Of a stretch of DNA of 64,000 nucleotides, positions 55,175 through 63,091 are shown one piece after another. Position 1 is the first letter of the stretch. Every line of letters starts with the position of its first letter. Origin of the DNA: Bog-756 sp038210245 (GTDB lineage: Bacteria; Actinomycetota; Acidimicrobiia; Acidimicrobiales; RAAP-2); contig JBBQWW010000002.1 in the NCBI GenBank assembly GCA_038210245.1, positions 62,001 to 126,000 on the forward strand, written 5' to 3'. Under the pieces are notes generated by a model. It made no database searches, had not been told where the DNA came from, and was given only the letters and a program-made list of their open reading frames with translations. The position numbers and the translations under genes are program-made.

Positions 55175-55649
55175 CGGTGTGCCCCTTTCCGTCGGTGGCT
55201 CCGGTGCCGGCCGCGGCCAGCGGCCGCCACTTCCACACCACGTACTCGTGCTCGTCGTCCTCGTAGAGGGTATCGAGGACCAGCTCGACCTCGTCCCCCA
55301 CCGACAGGTCGTCCACGTCCACCCCGGGGACCACCTGGCCCATGACCACCATCTGCTCGGCGGCCAACTCCACGGCGGCGATGGCGAAGGGGACGTAGGG
55401 GTCGGCGGCCACGTAGGGCTCGGGGGGCTGGTAGCCGGCGTTGGTGTAGGACCACACCCGGCCGGTCCGGCTCAGCGGTGCCTCGGCGAACTCCCGGCCC
55501 TGGCAGTGCGGGTTGCGACAGAAGTAGGTCTCCTTGGGGAAGGCGAAGTTCCCACAGGAGGTGCATCTGCTCCCGAGGAGGGTGGGAGCCTTCTCGTCGA
55601 GGGTGAACCACCCCTCGATGGCGGGGAGACGGGTCTTGGCCGGTGACAT
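55167..55649 (-). CDS. DUF35/OB-fold Zn-ribbon protein, partner of the thiolase
   Basis: 160 residues. Rubredoxin-like zinc ribbon at the N-terminus with Cys29, Cys32, Cys44 and Cys49 (CTSCG ... FCRNPHC), then an OB-fold (TGRVWSYTN, PFAIAAVELA, EVELVL). DUF35 proteins bind acyl-CoA and form complexes with thiolase-like enzymes; the 8-base overlap with the thiolase gene supports that. It is the upstream gene of the pair. Confidence 0.85.
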   Translation of the reverse strand: MSPAKTRLPAIEGWFTLDEKAPTLLGSRCTSCGNFAFPKETYFCRNPHCQGREFAEAPLSRTGRVWSYTNAGYQPPEPYVAADPYVPFAIAAVELAAEQMVVMGQVVPGVDVDDLSVGDEVELVLDTLYEDDEHEYVVWKWRPLAAAGTGATDGKGHTDA

Positions 55650-55695
55650 GGACGGATTCTAACGGAGCGTCAGATCGCCGCCCCTCGGCGCCCGC

Positions 55696-56952
55696 CTACG
55701 ACGCCGGACCGCCCAGCCCACCCCGGGCCCGGGACTCGGCGATGCGCGCCGGGTCCCACCCGAGCAGGTCGGCCAGCACCTCGTCGGTGTGCTGACCCAC
55801 GGTCGGGGCGTGGAAGGGGGCGGGCAGCTCCTCACCCACGAACTTGAGCGGGGTGCCCAACTGCTCGGCGCCCAATTGCTCGACCGGGTACCAGGAGAAG
55901 CGGTCCTGGAACTGGGGGTCCTCGGCGATGGTCTTGGGGGAGTTGACCGGGGCCACCGGGAAGTTGGCCGTGGTACCCGCCTCCAGCCACGCCTCGGCGG
56001 TGCGGGTGCGGAAGATGTCCCGCAGCTCGGCCCGAAGCTCCTGGTTGCCGCGGGCGTGATCGGCGTAGGTGGAGCCGGGCCACCGCTCGAACAGCTCCGG
56101 TCGGCCCACGAACTCGCAGAAATTCTTCCAGAAGGCCTGCTCGGAGGCCATGAACAGGACGTAGCGGCCGTCCTTGGCCTCGTAGACCTGGTAGCGCACG
56201 CCCTCGATCATGCCCGCCGTTCCCGGCTCCCGGCGCTCGTAGTCGTCGGCCCTGTTGCCGGTGACCTCGGACTGGGGCCGCTCGTAGGCCTTCCAGGTCT
56301 CGGACCGGTACCAGTCCATGGCGGCGGCGGCGTCGGACTGGGCGATCTCGAGGAAGGAGCCCTCGCCGGTGGTCTTGGCCCGCAGGACGGCGGCCAGGAT
56401 GCCGAGGGCCCCGAAGAGGGGCCCGGCGTGGATGCCCATGGAGGCGTGCTCGGGAAGGTAGGCGAAGCCGTCTTCGTCGACCTGGGGGGTGACGATGCCG
56501 GCCCAGGTGTCGAAGGCCACGCCGTGGGCCGGGAGGTTCTGGTAGGGCCCGGTCATGCCGTAGCCGGAGATGGTGCAGAAGACCAGTTCGGGGTGGATGG
56601 CCGACAGGTCGTCGTAGCCCACGCCGCGGCGGGCCAGGCCACCGGGGCGCATGGCCTCCACCACCACGTCGGCCGTCTGGGCCAGCTCCTTGAAGGTGGC
56701 CACGTCCTCCTCGTTGCGGAGGTCCATGACGATGCTGCGCTTGCCCCGGTTGATGTGGAGGTGCATGAGGGAGACGCCCTCCACGATGGGCCAGGTCATT
56801 TCGCGGATGTAGTCGCCGGCCGGGGGCTCCACCTTGATGACCTCGGCACCCAGGTCAACCAGGGGCATGGTGATGGCCGCCGGCCCGAGGGCCGAACACT
56901 CGAGGATCCGGATCCCGTGGAGGGGTGCGTGTGGGGGAGTGTCGGTCGGCAT
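55696..56952 (-). CDS. CaiB/BaiF family III CoA-transferase
   Basis: 418 residues. HGIRILECSALGPAAITMPLVDLGAEVIKVEPP is the typical start; NRGKRSIVMDLRNEE and YDDLSAIHPELVFCTISGYG follow, with the family's catalytic Asp expected around residue 170 (FDTWAGI). Transfers CoA between carboxylic acids, often as first step in steroid, carnitine or aromatic acid breakdown. A 19-base palindrome covers its promoter. The DUF35-thiolase pair follows 46 bases downstream. Confidence 0.9.
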   Translation of the reverse strand: MPTDTPPHAPLHGIRILECSALGPAAITMPLVDLGAEVIKVEPPAGDYIREMTWPIVEGVSLMHLHINRGKRSIVMDLRNEEDVATFKELAQTADVVVEAMRPGGLARRGVGYDDLSAIHPELVFCTISGYGMTGPYQNLPAHGVAFDTWAGIVTPQVDEDGFAYLPEHASMGIHAGPLFGALGILAAVLRAKTTGEGSFLEIAQSDAAAAMDWYRSETWKAYERPQSEVTGNRADDYERREPGTAGMIEGVRYQVYEAKDGRYVLFMASEQAFWKNFCEFVGRPELFERWPGSTYADHARGNQELRAELRDIFRTRTAEAWLEAGTTANFPVAPVNSPKTIAEDPQFQDRFSWYPVEQLGAEQLGTPLKFVGEELPAPFHAPTVGQHTDEVLADLLGWDPARIAESRARGGLGGPAS

Positions 56953-56965
56953 GGGAACGGAGTGT

Positions 56966-56984
56966 ATCTGACGGTCTGTCAGAT
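56966..56984. promoter_or_regulatory. Perfect inverted repeat overlapping the CoA-transferase promoter
   Basis: ATCTGAC-GGTCT-GTCAGAT, 7-bp arms and a 5-base centre. The -10-like TACACT (read leftward, 56966-56961) abuts it and ends 8 bases before the ATG, so a bound repressor would cover the -35/-10 spacer. The shape is like TetR-family operators that sense acyl-CoA. Confidence 0.65.
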
Positions 56985-57007
56985 GGACTGTGGCCCGGTC
57001 CGATCGG

Positions 57008-57886
57008 TCACCCGGGCCCGGTGCCCCGCAGGGAGGTCACGTCGAAGGCCCGCACCGGGTCGTCGAGGGGAAGGACCATCCTGGCTCCCACATGGCGGTG
57101 CTCGCCGGCCAGCAGGCGGACCACGGTGCCGTAGGCGGTGAAGGCCACGGCGTGGTGGGCGAAGGGCATGGGGCCCTCGGTCACCTTGACCTCGACCACC
57201 CCGGTGCCCTCGAGCTCCAGGGCCGCCGACTGCATCCGCTCCATGGCGGCCTCCCGGGCCGCGTACATGGCCTCGGTGAAGTTGGTCAGCTCCACGTTGA
57301 GGCCCTTCTGCTTCATGGCCGTGCCCATCGAGCGACGGGGGGCGTAGACGAAGCTGGCCCCGGCGGCCAGGCCGAGAGGGGTCCAGCCGGCCCGGTGGAG
57401 CAGGGCGAAGTCCCGACCCGAGAGGTCCGACACGAAGATCGGGTCGGCCGACAGGCCGTTCCACGTCACCGGGCGAACGGCCGTGCCCACCAGGGTCACG
57501 TCGATGTGGTGCCGGTTGATCTCCCAGTCCACGTGGACGCCGACCACGCCCTGGGCCCCGGCCTTGGTGCACTCGGCGTGGATCCGCTCGGTGGCGCGGG
57601 CGAACGAGCGGGCGTAGGCCTGTGAGGCCCACTTGATCTCCCCCTGGCCCCAGCTCCATACGCCGTAGGGGACCGAGTGGACCGAGGTCCCGGTGACCAG
57701 CGCCACCGGTTCCCAGCCGATGGAGTGGAGGACCAGCTCCTCGTCGATGGACAGGTCCGAGGTCATGCGGGCGGCCTTGGCCGGGGTGGCCTGGCCCAGG
57801 GCCCGGGTGGCCCGGAGCATCTCGGCCTTCAGGTCGACCGGCTCGGGGGTGGGCAGGCCGTCGTTGGACGGGAGGAAGGTGGTCAC
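57008..57886 (-). CDS. Protein with YbjQ-like (heavy-metal-binding/DUF74-type) repeats, paralogue 3
   Basis: 292 residues. Two diverged repeats: the first has LSIDEELVLHSIGWEPVALVTG, ARSFARATERIHAECTKAGAQGVVGV; the second LSGRDFALLHRAGWTPLGLAAG, TEAMYAAREAAMERMQSAALELEGTGVVEVKV and a TAVR/GTVVR strand end. Layout per repeat: strand-G-x-GG loop, long helix, then GADGVVGV-type strand. It is the third and most diverged of three adjacent relatives. The last gene of the operon; its ATG overlaps the previous stop. Function unknown; YbjQ proteins may form pentamers and metal sites are not certain. Confidence 0.7.
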   Translation of the reverse strand: MTTFLPSNDGLPTPEPVDLKAEMLRATRALGQATPAKAARMTSDLSIDEELVLHSIGWEPVALVTGTSVHSVPYGVWSWGQGEIKWASQAYARSFARATERIHAECTKAGAQGVVGVHVDWEINRHHIDVTLVGTAVRPVTWNGLSADPIFVSDLSGRDFALLHRAGWTPLGLAAGASFVYAPRRSMGTAMKQKGLNVELTNFTEAMYAAREAAMERMQSAALELEGTGVVEVKVTEGPMPFAHHAVAFTAYGTVVRLLAGEHRHVGARMVLPLDDPVRAFDVTSLRGTGPG

Positions 57887-58785
57887 AGCAGGCGGACCGT
57901 GGGGACGGGCGGGGGCATGGGGTCAAACTCCTTGAAGCGCCGGACCCGGTTGCCCCGCAGGACGCACTGGAGCTCGGCGTCGCCCTGGCCCAGCTCCCGG
58001 GCCGTGGTGGTCATGGCCGCACCGTGGAGCGAGTCGTGCTCCAACTGGTCCCGCACCCGCCGGCGGGCCAGCCGGCGCACGGCGGTGTGGGCCTTGACCG
58101 TCTGCTCGATCTCCGACCCGGGTGTGGCCATCGAGTACATGGACGTGGACCCCTCGGTCAGGTTCTCGGTCACGCAGTTGGCCCACACCCGCACCGAGGC
58201 CGCCGAGGCGGCGATGGACACCGGGGCGTACCCGGCTTCCACCAGCTTGGCCAGGCGCTGGCCGGCCAGGTAGGTGGTCCATGGCCGGCCGTCGGGCGGC
58301 GGGTCGCCGTCGGTCACCCGCACCGCGGTGCCCTGGACCTTGAACTCGAGCACGCCCATGTCGGCGAGGGGATAGCTGGTGTCCACCACGCCGACCACGC
58401 CATGGGCCCCGGCCTCGGCCGCCTCTTCCGCCATGCGGGAGTACGAGGAGGTGAATCCCTCCGTCCAGGCGTCCTCCACCCAGGTCTGCTCGTAGTTCTG
58501 ACCCCAGTAGCGGTGCTCGGCCGAGACCATGCCGTGGGGGCACTGGTAGTTCTCGGAGTAGCCACCGGTGTCGGCGTACGGGGAGCCGTAGCCGGCCATG
58601 CCCATGCCGGCGCCCATCCGGTAGAACTGCCACTGCATCACGCAGAAGCCCTGGACGAAGCCGACCGGCTCGAGCCCTAGCTGCAGGCAGGCGGCGAAGT
58701 CGGGGACGGTCAGTCCCGAGGTGAACGCCCCGTCGGCCATCCGGCGGACGGCGGCTTCGGGCAGGTCGGCGGGGACCGGGCTCAT
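57883..58785 (-). CDS. Protein with YbjQ-like repeats, paralogue 2
   Basis: 300 residues from the ATG at 58785. First repeat: LTVPDFAACLQLGLEPVGFVQGFCVMQWQFY, Gly/Tyr-rich loop (GMAGYGSPYADTGGYSENY), SYSRMAEEAAEAGAHGVVGVV. Second repeat: LAGQRLAKLVEAGYAPVSIAAS to a helical basic segment (TAVRRLARRRVRDQ). The usual helical segment with AxxxA-AM pattern is less regular. It starts 16 bases after paralogue 1. Confidence 0.68.
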   Translation of the reverse strand: MSPVPADLPEAAVRRMADGAFTSGLTVPDFAACLQLGLEPVGFVQGFCVMQWQFYRMGAGMGMAGYGSPYADTGGYSENYQCPHGMVSAEHRYWGQNYEQTWVEDAWTEGFTSSYSRMAEEAAEAGAHGVVGVVDTSYPLADMGVLEFKVQGTAVRVTDGDPPPDGRPWTTYLAGQRLAKLVEAGYAPVSIAASAASVRVWANCVTENLTEGSTSMYSMATPGSEIEQTVKAHTAVRRLARRRVRDQLEHDSLHGAAMTTTARELGQGDAELQCVLRGNRVRRFKEFDPMPPPVPTVRLL

Positions 58786-58801
58786 GGCCGGTCGGCCGCC
58801 A

Positions 58802-59626
58802 TCAGTTGTCCAGCGAGATGATGGTGGTGGGGGTGGGCAGGGTGACCTCACCGGAGGTCTTGACCACCGCCGTGCCGAGGGACAAGAACTCGATGGTGTG
58901 GCTGCCCCACTGGTGGGACTTCTCCTCCAGCCTCACTCCGACGATGCCCGAGGCGCCCAGCTCGTTGGCCTCGTCCTGCATGCGGGTCATGGCCAGCTCG
59001 CGCGCCTCGTAGAGAGCCTGGGTGAAGTTGGGGAGCTCGATGTTCTTGCCCGCCGAGCCCATGGTGGCCCCGAGGCCGCGGTGGGCGATGTGGTAGACGC
59101 AGGTGCCCATGACCAGGCCCTGGGGGATGTGGCCGGTCTGCATCAGCGTCCAGAAGTCCTGTCCGGAGAGGTCGGAGGTGAAGGGCTTGCCCAGCTTGTT
59201 CTTGTGGTCCACCCCGTTCTCGGCCTTCACTGCCGTGCCCACGGCGATGAACTCGGCGGCGTCCTTGCCCCACTCGTAGTAGTTGACGTCGAGCCGCACC
59301 CCGACCACGCCGTCGGCCCCGAGCTCGGCGGCCTCCTCCTCCATCCGGGTCATGGCCAGCTCGCGGGCGTTGTACATGGCCTCGGTGAGCTTGGTCAGCT
59401 CCTGGCTCTCGCCCCACTTCCGGGTCTGGATGCCGGTGTGGTAGATCGACGAGCCCATCACGAAGCCGAGGGGGTGGAAGCCCACCTCCTTGATGAGGAG
59501 GAACTCGTTGACCGACAGGTCGGAGGTGAAGAGCCCGTTCTCCAGCTCGGCCAGGCGGCGGCTGGCTCCTTCGGGCAGGTCGGCGGGGAGTTGGGCGGAT
59601 TCGCCGGGATCGCTGGTGTCGCTCAT
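58802..59626 (-). CDS. Protein with two YbjQ-like repeats, paralogue 1
   Basis: 274 residues; the clearest duplication of the three. Repeat A (about 35-135): TSDLSVNEFLLIKEVGFHPLG, TEAMYNARELAMTRMEEEAAELGADGVVGVRLD, IAVGTAVK. Repeat B (about 150-265): TSDLSGQDFWTLMQTGHIPQG, QALYEARELAMTRMQDEANELGASGIVGVRLE, LSLGTAVV. This matches the YbjQ consensus of a long Arg/Met-rich helix followed by a GADAVVGVRF strand. Second gene of the operon; its ATG overlaps the preceding stop. Confidence 0.75.
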   Translation of the reverse strand: MSDTSDPGESAQLPADLPEGASRRLAELENGLFTSDLSVNEFLLIKEVGFHPLGFVMGSSIYHTGIQTRKWGESQELTKLTEAMYNARELAMTRMEEEAAELGADGVVGVRLDVNYYEWGKDAAEFIAVGTAVKAENGVDHKNKLGKPFTSDLSGQDFWTLMQTGHIPQGLVMGTCVYHIAHRGLGATMGSAGKNIELPNFTQALYEARELAMTRMQDEANELGASGIVGVRLEEKSHQWGSHTIEFLSLGTAVVKTSGEVTLPTPTTIISLDN

Positions 59627-60021
59627 GTGTTGCCTCCGATGACCATGTTCTCGAGGGCCAGGCGCACGGCCTGGCTGTTGGCGGCTTCAGCCTTCAGTAC
59701 GGTCAGCAGCCGGTTGAGCCAGGCGTCCACGTCGACCTTCTCGCTGCGGATCCGGATGCCCCCCGAGGCGTGTCCGATGGTGCAGCGGAGGGAGTTTCCG
59801 TCGACCACGGCGTCGAACTGGTCGTCGCCCATGGCGATGGAGAGGGACTTGATCTCCTCGGACTTCCGGAACCGCCCGGCCCGCTGGACGGTCAGCCGGG
59901 AGCCGAGGGCGTCGGACAGCTGGTCGACCAGCACCTTCACCAGGATGTGGACATCGGACGCATCGGCCCGAAGGGAGGCGGCGGCCAGTTCGAGATCGAA
60001 GGATTCGTCCATGCCACTCAC
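59623..60021 (-). CDS. Conserved small protein leading the YbjQ-repeat operon, unknown function
   Basis: 132 residues from a GTG at 60021, 7 bases after TAGGGT (60034-60029), so probably leaderless; the ATG at 60012 is an alternative with AAGGGTG upstream. Mixed alpha/beta sequence: DVHILVKVLVDQLSDALGSRLTVQ, KSLSIAMGDDQFDAVVDG, CTIGHASGGIRI, VDAWLNRLLTVLKAEAA. No known domain. Its stop overlaps the YbjQ paralogue 1 start. Confidence 0.6.
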   Translation of the reverse strand: MSGMDESFDLELAAASLRADASDVHILVKVLVDQLSDALGSRLTVQRAGRFRKSEEIKSLSIAMGDDQFDAVVDGNSLRCTIGHASGGIRIRSEKVDVDAWLNRLLTVLKAEAANSQAVRLALENMVIGGNT

Positions 60022-60220
60022 CCTTGGAACCCTATCTCCGTCACCTGGTCCGGCGTTCGGCGCCCCAGGGTGTTTTGGCAGGTCGGAGCCGGGAGCATCG
60101 CCCCCGATCGGCGACGGGATGGTCCCGATCCGTGTCGGTTAGAGTAAAAGGCCGCTGCAGTGCCGGGCTGGCTTCTCGGTCGTCCCGAGTGGCCCGGCTT
60201 CGGCGAAGTGGTGGTGACCA

Positions 60221-60297
60221 GCGCTCGTAGCTCAACGGATTAGAGCATCTGACTACGGATCAGAAGGTTGGGGGTTCGAATCCCTCCGAGCGCACCA
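60221..60297 (+). tRNA. tRNA-Arg (anticodon ACG)
   Basis: 77 bases including an encoded CCA. Acceptor GCGCTCG with CGAGCGC, discriminator A. Anticodon loop CTACGGA. T arm GGGGG-TTCGAAT-CCCTC. A broken tyrosine recombinase gene begins at its 3' end, so the tRNA is the likely attachment site of an integrated element. Confidence 0.94.
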
Positions 60298-61477
60298 AGA
60301 AAGCCCAGGTCAGAGTACCCAGATGGTCGGGGTGGCTGGTACGTGAAGGTCAATCTGGGCCGTGATCCGGGGACCGCCCGCAGGGGGCAGATCACCAAGC
60401 GGGGATTTTCCTCTGCTGCTGAGGCGGGAAGAGCCCGGCGAGAGCTTCTGGGCAAGGTCGACCGCAAGCAGTTGAGGCCGATCGCCAGCGGAATGGTCCT
60501 CGATGAGCTCCTCGACCTCTACCTCGATGGACTCGACGCCGACGGCAGGCTGTCTGAAAAGACCCGTTTCGACTACAAGCGATCTGCTCGGGATTACGTC
60601 CGGCCCCACTTCGGACGATGAAGGTCCGGGACGTGTCCCCCGAGGTGGTCTTGGCCTGGCAACGGAAGTTGATGAAAGAGGGCGGTACGAAGCGGAAGCT
60701 GGGAGATGACGGCAAGATGCTTCCGGGCCGGGGTCTCTCCCCCAATACGGTCCGACTGGCGCGGGCGCCACTGGCGGGTGCCTTCAAGCTGGCGATGAGC
60801 AGCGGCATGATCGCCAGCAATCCGACGACCCAGGTACCTCGACCGGTCCCCGCCGATCCATTCCCAAGCACTGGAGCCCTGAAGAGGCCCGCGAGTTCCT
60901 CTCGCTCATGGATGGCGATCGGACATGGCCGATCTGGGCGTTCCTGCTCGGAACCGGCGCTCGGATCGGTGAACTCGTATGGCTTCGCTGGTCGAACGTC
61001 GACCTCGAGCAGCAGCGGGTTCGCGTCATGGAGTTCGCGTCCACGCTCGGCTACGACCTGGTTTCGTCAAACGGCAAGAGTCGGGACGCCGTGCGCACCG
61101 TCGACCTCGACTCGGGGATGGTCAAGGTACTCCGCCGTCAACGCAAGATTCAGGCCGAAGAGGAGCTCGTCGCGTCCGACTACGAGAAGACCGACTTCGT
61201 ATTCACCATGGCCGACGGTGGCTCGTATCACCCTCAGCGCCTCTCTCACCTCCTGGGCGCCTACTCCGAGGAGATGGGGCTGCCCCGACTCACCGCGCAC
61301 GGTCTCAGACACACCTGCGCCACATTGATGCTGGCCAGTGGTGTGCCGCCCAAGGTCGCCGCCGAGCGGCTCAGGCACGCAGACGCCACACTATTCACCA
61401 ACCTCTACTCCCACGTGACGCCAACTATGCAACGAGAGGCAGCGGACCTCATCGGCGCGCAGCTGTTCGGAAAATAG
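60298..61477 (+). pseudogene. Tyrosine recombinase (integrase) gene with two frameshifts
   Basis: Three frames together read as one integrase. Frame 1 (open through the tRNA from 60268) has the arm-binding part GGWYVKVNLGRDPGTARRGQ and LDELLDLYLDGLDADGRLSEKTRFDYKR, ending at the stop at 60621. The next frame from 60618 has MKVRDVSPEVVLAWQRKL to NPTTQVPRP. The third, from about 60855, has SIPKHWSPEEAREFLSLMDGDRTW to the end at 61477. The third keeps the catalytic residues: Arg in TGARIGELVWLRW, HGLRHTCATL, and Tyr in TNLYSHVTP. Two single-base changes (near 60618 and 60840-60857) break it. Integrase at a tRNA-Arg marks an island boundary. Confidence 0.85.
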
Positions 61478-61499
61478 ATTTGTCTGCGCGTCCGAGTTC

Positions 61500-61901
61500 T
61501 TAGTGATCAGTTTTCCCCGGCTTGTCTGAATTCGGCGCCTGCGATAGAAGGGCCAGGGCCTTTTCCGTGAGCTGTCCGCTGCGTCCTGGGCTGAGCAGTT
61601 CTCGGGCCCGCGCTTGTTGAACTAAATCCCGGACTTGCTCCCGGCGCATGCCATCGCGCCGTGCCAGCTCCGCTATGGGTGCACGTCCTGCCTTCCCGGC
61701 ATAGCGAGCGGCCCAAAGTGAGTAGAAGTCATCTCTTCGTCCGCCTCGGCCAGGGTGCCGGGTCAGCATCTCTCTCTCAGCTCTGCCCAAAGGTCCCTCG
61801 CCATATTTCTCGACCCACTCGATCGCAATCGATCGCAGAAGTCTGAGAGGTACTTCCCTACGATCGCCAACCAGCAAGATGCCAGCAGTTGAGCCAGTCA
61901 T
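61500..61901 (-). CDS. Small protein with possible winged-helix end, unknown function
   Basis: 133 residues from the ATG at 61901, which overlaps the alanine racemase stop by 4 bases. Start TGSTAGILLVGDRREVPLRLLRSIAIEW; middle is basic (GRGGRRDDFYSLWAARYAGKAGRAP); the end IAELARRDGMRREQVRDLVQQARARELLSPGRSGQLTEKALALL reads like a helix-turn-helix with a wing. It may regulate or accompany alr. Composition is less G+C-rich than the chromosome before 60.3 kb. Confidence 0.55.
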   Translation of the reverse strand: MTGSTAGILLVGDRREVPLRLLRSIAIEWVEKYGEGPLGRAEREMLTRHPGRGGRRDDFYSLWAARYAGKAGRAPIAELARRDGMRREQVRDLVQQARARELLSPGRSGQLTEKALALLSQAPNSDKPGKTDH

Positions 61902-63025
61902 TGCGGCTCCGCGTGTGTGGGTTGTCCACCGCCGTAGTACGTCCGGTGCGTTCGTTGAGAGATGCCGCACACGATCTCGTAGTTGATCGTTCCGATGCGG
62001 CGTGCGAGGCTTTCGGCAGACTGGGTTGGCCCGATTATCACCGCCTCATCACCTGTCTGGACCTGGGGGCTAGGGCCAACCTCGACCGCAAGGTTGTCCA
62101 TGCTGACTGAACCACGGACGGGGTAATGTCGCCCGCCGATGACAACTTCGAGGTTGTTTGAAAAGGCCCAGCGCACGCCGTCTCCATAGCCGATAGGCAG
62201 CGTGGCGATCCACGTCGATCGAGGCGCCACCCAGGACCTGGCGTAACCGACCCCCTCGCCCGCCTCGACCGGGCGAAGCGAGGCGACCCACGACCCGAGC
62301 TGCAACGCTGGAACGAGGCCATGGTGTGCCGGGTTCAGCCCGAATGGATCGAGCCCATACAGCGCCAAACCGCAACGGACTAGATCGAGATGTGTCGCCG
62401 GAGAGGTCAGTGTGGCAGCGGAGTTCGCGCAATGAGCGATGGCGCTTGGAGCCTTACGCTTCACTTGGGTGACCCACTCTTCGAATTGATTCATCTGGAC
62501 ACGGAGGAAATCTTGGTCATCGCTCGCAGTTGCGAAGTGCGTCATGACCCCGGCAAGTGTAAGGTCGCGTCGCGACATCACTTCCTCGACGATGCGGAGT
62601 GCCTCGGACGAGTCCGATGCACCGAGTCGTCTCATGCCGGTGTCCAGCTTTACGTGCACGTGGGTTCCCGGTGGCAGGCACGCCGCCCACTTCTCCCGCC
62701 ACACCACAACATGAGCCTGAACCTGCGCGGCGGATTTCAGCTCATTCGAAGTGAGCGCCCCGAGCACGATGATCGGGGCGCAAACCCCTCCCTCGCGCAG
62801 TTCGATCGCCTCGTCGGCTGTGGCGACGAACAAACTGGATGCACCAGCTTCGATTGCTGCCTTAGCCGTCGGCACAGTTCCATGGCCGTATGCGTTCGCC
62901 TTGACTACTGCCCCGAGGCGCGTTCCCTGGTTAAGTCGTCCGATTATGGCCTCACAGTTGTGCCTGATCGCGGCGAGATCGATTCTCGCCCAGGCCCTAT
63001 GCTGCGAGCCCGTAGGCTCTCTCAT
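61898..63025 (-). CDS. alr: Alanine racemase
   Basis: 375 residues. It interconverts L- and D-alanine with pyridoxal phosphate, for peptidoglycan. PLP lysine in AVVKANAYGHGTVP; the opposite catalytic Tyr in EGVGYARSWVAP; KLDTGMRRLG and PIGYGDGVRW are other active-site blocks. Full length and frame intact. It lies in a lower-G+C island after a tRNA-integrase, so it may be an acquired extra copy; the chromosomal copy is not in this window. Confidence 0.92.
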   Translation of the reverse strand: MREPTGSQHRAWARIDLAAIRHNCEAIIGRLNQGTRLGAVVKANAYGHGTVPTAKAAIEAGASSLFVATADEAIELREGGVCAPIIVLGALTSNELKSAAQVQAHVVVWREKWAACLPPGTHVHVKLDTGMRRLGASDSSEALRIVEEVMSRRDLTLAGVMTHFATASDDQDFLRVQMNQFEEWVTQVKRKAPSAIAHCANSAATLTSPATHLDLVRCGLALYGLDPFGLNPAHHGLVPALQLGSWVASLRPVEAGEGVGYARSWVAPRSTWIATLPIGYGDGVRWAFSNNLEVVIGGRHYPVRGSVSMDNLAVEVGPSPQVQTGDEAVIIGPTQSAESLARRIGTINYEIVCGISQRTHRTYYGGGQPTHAEPQ

Positions 63026-63091
63026 ACGAGCATCCCCCGAGAACGCGTCGGGCGATCATCCTGCACGCTCGAGCCGACATGCGTCACGTCT

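Noticed and set aside
60221..60297. Second copy of the tRNA-Arg 3' end as the right attachment site
   Set aside because: I saw no repeat of it before 64,000; the island's right end is probably outside the window.
60298..60621. Separate small ORFs at the integrase locus as independent genes
   Set aside because: The three pieces match consecutive parts of one tyrosine recombinase in order, so decay by frameshift explains them better.
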